Of a DNA stretch of 64,000 bases, positions 61,845-64,000 are shown piece by piece. Numbering within the stretch: position 1 is the stretch's first letter; every line of letters starts with the position of its first letter. The DNA lies in the NCBI RefSeq assembly GCF_017741815.1, contig NZ_JAGHMF010000008.1:1-64000 (forward strand), given 5' to 3'. Below the pieces are notes generated by a model. The model saw nothing but the letters and a program-made list of their open reading frames with translations, was not told the origin of the DNA and ran no database searches. The position numbers and the translations under genes were made by a program. Origin of the DNA: Rhizobium sp. 16-488-2b (GTDB lineage: Bacteria; Pseudomonadota; Alphaproteobacteria; Rhizobiales; Rhizobiaceae).

Positions 61845-62843
61845 TCAGCGCAGTGTTCCGGCGAACTTCTTCTCGATGGATGCGCCCATGGTGTACTTTG
61901 GATCCACCATGTTGCCCAATCGGACACGCCCGACCTGCGTGAGAAGCATGTAGGCTTCGAGTTCGTCGCGACCGAAGTCGGCGGCAAGGAACTTGATCAG
62001 ATCGAGGTATGCCATACGCGTCGCGTCTTCCATCGGTCGCGTGGAGGCGATCGACATGTAGAGCTTCTCGTTTTCCAGACGCGGCGTGTTGATTGTCCAG
62101 CCCTTGATCAGGTCAACCTGGAGAGTGACCGTCGCCTCGTGTTCCAGCGCTGTGCCGCACAGCTCGCCATCGCCCTGCGTCGCGTGGCAGTCGCCGAAAT
62201 AGACCAGACCACCTTCGACGTTGACCGGGAGATAAATGATCGATTCAGGGGTGACATCCGGCAGGTCCATGTTGCCGCCGTAGTAGTCCGGCACCAGGGA
62301 CGAGATCGACTCGACTTCCGGCGAGGTGCCGATCGTGCCGATGAACGGCTCGTACGGCAGCCACAGATCGTCACTCCACTTGGTCCCGCGCTCGGCGTCC
62401 ACATGCAGCTTGCGCACGATTTCCGGGAGCGCCGGGGAAAGCATCGCGGTATCACGGTTCGGAACAAGCCCACCGAAGCCCGGAGTGATATAGGTGGTGC
62501 CGCGGGGCTGTGGGCCGCGAGGCTGGATCGACTTGATGTAGACCGCTATGCAGTCGCCCTTCTCGGCGCCGTTGACGTAGATCGGACCGTTCTGCGGGTT
62601 CACTTGGCGAAGGTTGATGATTTCGCTCGGCTTGTCCGTCTCGTGCTGGATCTTTCCGTAAAAAGCATCCTGCGTTTCCGCGACAACCACCGCACCAGGA
62701 TCGACCTTGAGGACTGGCTCGATATGCGGGCTGTACAGATAATGGTATTCGCCCTGGGCCTCTACGGACAGGGAGTATTCGGTGCCAGCCTTGCCTTTGG
62801 CAACGCCTTTCTGGGCCATGATGGATTCGTTGAACCAGCTCAT
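61845..62843 (-). CDS. Acetamidase/formamidase family protein
   Basis: A 332-residue FmdA/AmdA-type enzyme: PVLKVDPGAVVVAETQDAFYG near the N-terminus, GPIYVNGAEKGDCIAVYIK, and the catalytic region with DCHATQGDGELCGTALE. It hydrolyses formamide or acetamide to ammonia and the acid. AGGAGG seven bases before ATG 62843 fixes the start. Convergent with the SDR gene. With the exported amidase and the amide/urea-type importer it suggests amide nitrogen use is a theme of this half of the window. Confidence 0.9.
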   Translation of the reverse strand: MSWFNESIMAQKGVAKGKAGTEYSLSVEAQGEYHYLYSPHIEPVLKVDPGAVVVAETQDAFYGKIQHETDKPSEIINLRQVNPQNGPIYVNGAEKGDCIAVYIKSIQPRGPQPRGTTYITPGFGGLVPNRDTAMLSPALPEIVRKLHVDAERGTKWSDDLWLPYEPFIGTIGTSPEVESISSLVPDYYGGNMDLPDVTPESIIYLPVNVEGGLVYFGDCHATQGDGELCGTALEHEATVTLQVDLIKGWTINTPRLENEKLYMSIASTRPMEDATRMAYLDLIKFLAADFGRDELEAYMLLTQVGRVRLGNMVDPKYTMGASIEKKFAGTLR

Positions 62844-63060
62844 AAACGAGCCTCCTATGAAGCAGATCGAGATTTGGTAATCGGCGTGTGAGAAAACACA
62901 GGGTCTTCCGCCGCGACCGTATGCGGTCAAAACTCGGCCGTCTTGCCTCACTGAGCCAACGTGATTTGACTGTGGTTGCCATCAGCTGACGACAGCGCCC
63001 CAATCGAATGGCTGCCAAATCAGCAACCTGCGATCGTGGGCGCATGTCGATAATGCTGAA

Positions 63061-64000
63061 TTATCGCTTGAGTTGCGCCGCGAGCACGATAATTCCAAGA
63101 ATTGCAGCGGTTGCTCCGACCAGGCTGGTTGAAGCAACGCCGAACGCACCCATTGCAACGCCTCCGAGCGCTGATCCGAAAACGATGCCGGAATTGAAGC
63201 CAGCGATATTCAGGCCTGCGGCGACGCCGACGGATTGTGGCGTATACGTCTCGGCAACGGCGAGGAGCCGGGCCTGAAGTGGCGGTACGGCGCCGAAAGT
63301 TAGAAGCCCGAGAACTGCCGTCAAGAGGGCCATCGCCAAGAGCACGGTAGACATGAAGTACATCGCCACGGCGGTCGCGGCGATGCCCGCAACAACGATA
63401 AGACTTGCTCGATCCGCACCAAGCCTATCGGTAAGTTTCCCGCCAACGACGTTGCCGATGGCAGCCATGACACCATAGATCAGCATGAATGCACTCACCG
63501 TAGTCGGCGCCGCGCCTGTCACCTGAATAAGCATCGGCGCAATGTAGGTAAACACTCCGAACGAGCCTACGTATGCAAGGACTGTCACTAGCACGCCTGC
63601 GAGCAGCCGAGGGTGAAAGAGTGCTCGAAGCCCGCGCAGCGCAGCATCGACTGAGTTCGCGTCAGTCACCTTACTGTCAGCTTTCATGGTGAACATAAGC
63701 CCGATTAGTCCCAGGAAGCCGAACCCAGCGATTCCGAGAAACATCGGCCGCCAAGAGACAAATTTACCAAGCCAGGTTCCGAGTGGAACGCCCAGGGCCA
63801 ACGCCAGGGTGAAACCGCCGAACACAATTGCTACAGAGCTCCCAGCCCGTTGAGGCCCAGCAATCTTGGTGGCGACGCTTGTCGCGACCGCTAAAAACAG
63901 GCCGTGACCAACGCCAGCAAAGAAGCGTGCCACAACCATGGTGGGCAGATCGGAAGACAGCGCTGCAAATAGACTTCCTGCGCTAAAGATGACCGCCGTA
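63061..64000 (-). CDS. MFS efflux transporter, DHA1/AraJ-like, 5' part outside the window
   Basis: At least 313 residues are present; the frame stays open to the right edge (it reads ...FAALSSDLPTMVVARF), so the start and about the first two helices lie beyond 64000. Ten helices are visible, with ARFFAGVGHGLFLAVAT near the edge and a central loop near residue 125. The pattern fits drug/sugar efflux members such as AraJ-like proteins. Same strand as the formamidase, separated by about 215 bp. Confidence 0.8.
   Translation of the reverse strand, partial: TAVIFSAGSLFAALSSDLPTMVVARFFAGVGHGLFLAVATSVATKIAGPQRAGSSVAIVFGGFTLALALGVPLGTWLGKFVSWRPMFLGIAGFGFLGLIGLMFTMKADSKVTDANSVDAALRGLRALFHPRLLAGVLVTVLAYVGSFGVFTYIAPMLIQVTGAAPTTVSAFMLIYGVMAAIGNVVGGKLTDRLGADRASLIVVAGIAATAVAMYFMSTVLLAMALLTAVLGLLTFGAVPPLQARLLAVAETYTPQSVGVAAGLNIAGFNSGIVFGSALGGVAMGAFGVASTSLVGATAAILGIIVLAAQLKR

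Noticed and set aside
1..64000. Search by eye for rRNA, tRNA, CRISPR arrays, phage or conjugation genes
   Set aside because: I found no convincing tRNA cloverleaf, regularly spaced repeats, integrase, relaxase or structural phage genes; small RNAs cannot be excluded without tools.

Overview
This 64-kb window is GC-rich bacterial DNA, densely coding on both strands. It is made almost entirely of short catabolic, transport and detoxification modules, most with their own regulator. Nothing housekeeping was found (no rRNA, tRNA, ribosomal or replication genes). The gene families (catBCA-pcaD with a CatR-type LysR regulator, a three-subunit GMC/cytochrome dehydrogenase, UxuA/UxuB with a polar-amino-acid-type ABC transporter, a MocR regulator, many LysR regulators and ABC importers) suggest an alphaproteobacterium of the Rhizobium/Agrobacterium group, probably an accessory part of a chromosome, chromid or megaplasmid. 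The taxonomic call is inference from gene content only.

Layout. 1-640: non-coding, with a tandem 24-bp repeat resembling an insertion-sequence end and the last ~43 codons of a dead LysR gene. 749-3646: operon of DoxX protein, two-domain VOC dioxygenase, glutathionyl-hydroquinone reductase-type GST and carboxylesterase, which looks like a glutathione-based counterpart of the Bacillus mhq quinone-detoxification genes. 3974-6253: CynX/NimT-type MFS transporter and a Gfo/Idh/MocA oxidoreductase. 6347-10801: catechol ortho-cleavage (catB, catC, catA, pcaD on the minus strand) with divergent catR and a perfect ATAC-N7-GTAT operator. 10814-14473: luciferase-like monooxygenase, exported isochorismatase-fold protein, F420/NADP-type reductase and a LysR gene starting with TTG. 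14635-18482: periplasmic sugar or sugar-acid dehydrogenase (cytochrome c, GMC flavoprotein, Tat subunit 3), followed by a LacI-type regulator.

20342-27694: a GntR regulator with a well-formed promoter/operator, an amino-acid-type ABC importer, mannonate dehydratase, fructuronate reductase and a TIM-barrel epimerase, forming a hexuronate-type pathway. 27832-28073 is a frameshifted remnant of an MHS-family transporter. 28070-29762: MocR regulator divergent from an unlisted 39-residue single-pass membrane protein. 29888-37032: FrnE/DsbA-type protein, LysR, FAD monooxygenase, LysR, EamA exporter, aldo/keto reductase, LysR. 37260-42505: peptide-type ABC importer whose two ATPases are fused, followed by a ureohydrolase remnant. 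42770-47400: LysR divergent from VOC protein, SDR and old yellow enzyme, then an AraC regulator. 47686-55691: branched-chain-amino-acid/urea/amide-type ABC importer, Lrp regulator, exported amidase and a Dabb protein. 56028-59681: MFS, aldo/keto reductase, divergent LysR. 59826-62843: cupin, SnoaL-like protein and SDR, facing an acetamidase/formamidase. The window ends inside an MFS efflux gene.

Four decayed or possibly decayed fragments (LysR, possible GntR, MHS transporter, ureohydrolase) lie at or beside module borders, so the region looks assembled and pruned piece by piece. Eight LysR-type genes (seven intact) indicate that most modules are switched by small aromatic or organic-acid inducers. 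I do not see a defence system, CRISPR array, prophage or conjugation system. The least explained items are the DoxX/VOC/GST/esterase operon, the 39-residue membrane protein beside MocR, the exported isochorismatase-fold and amidase enzymes, and the cupin/SnoaL/SDR/formamidase group.
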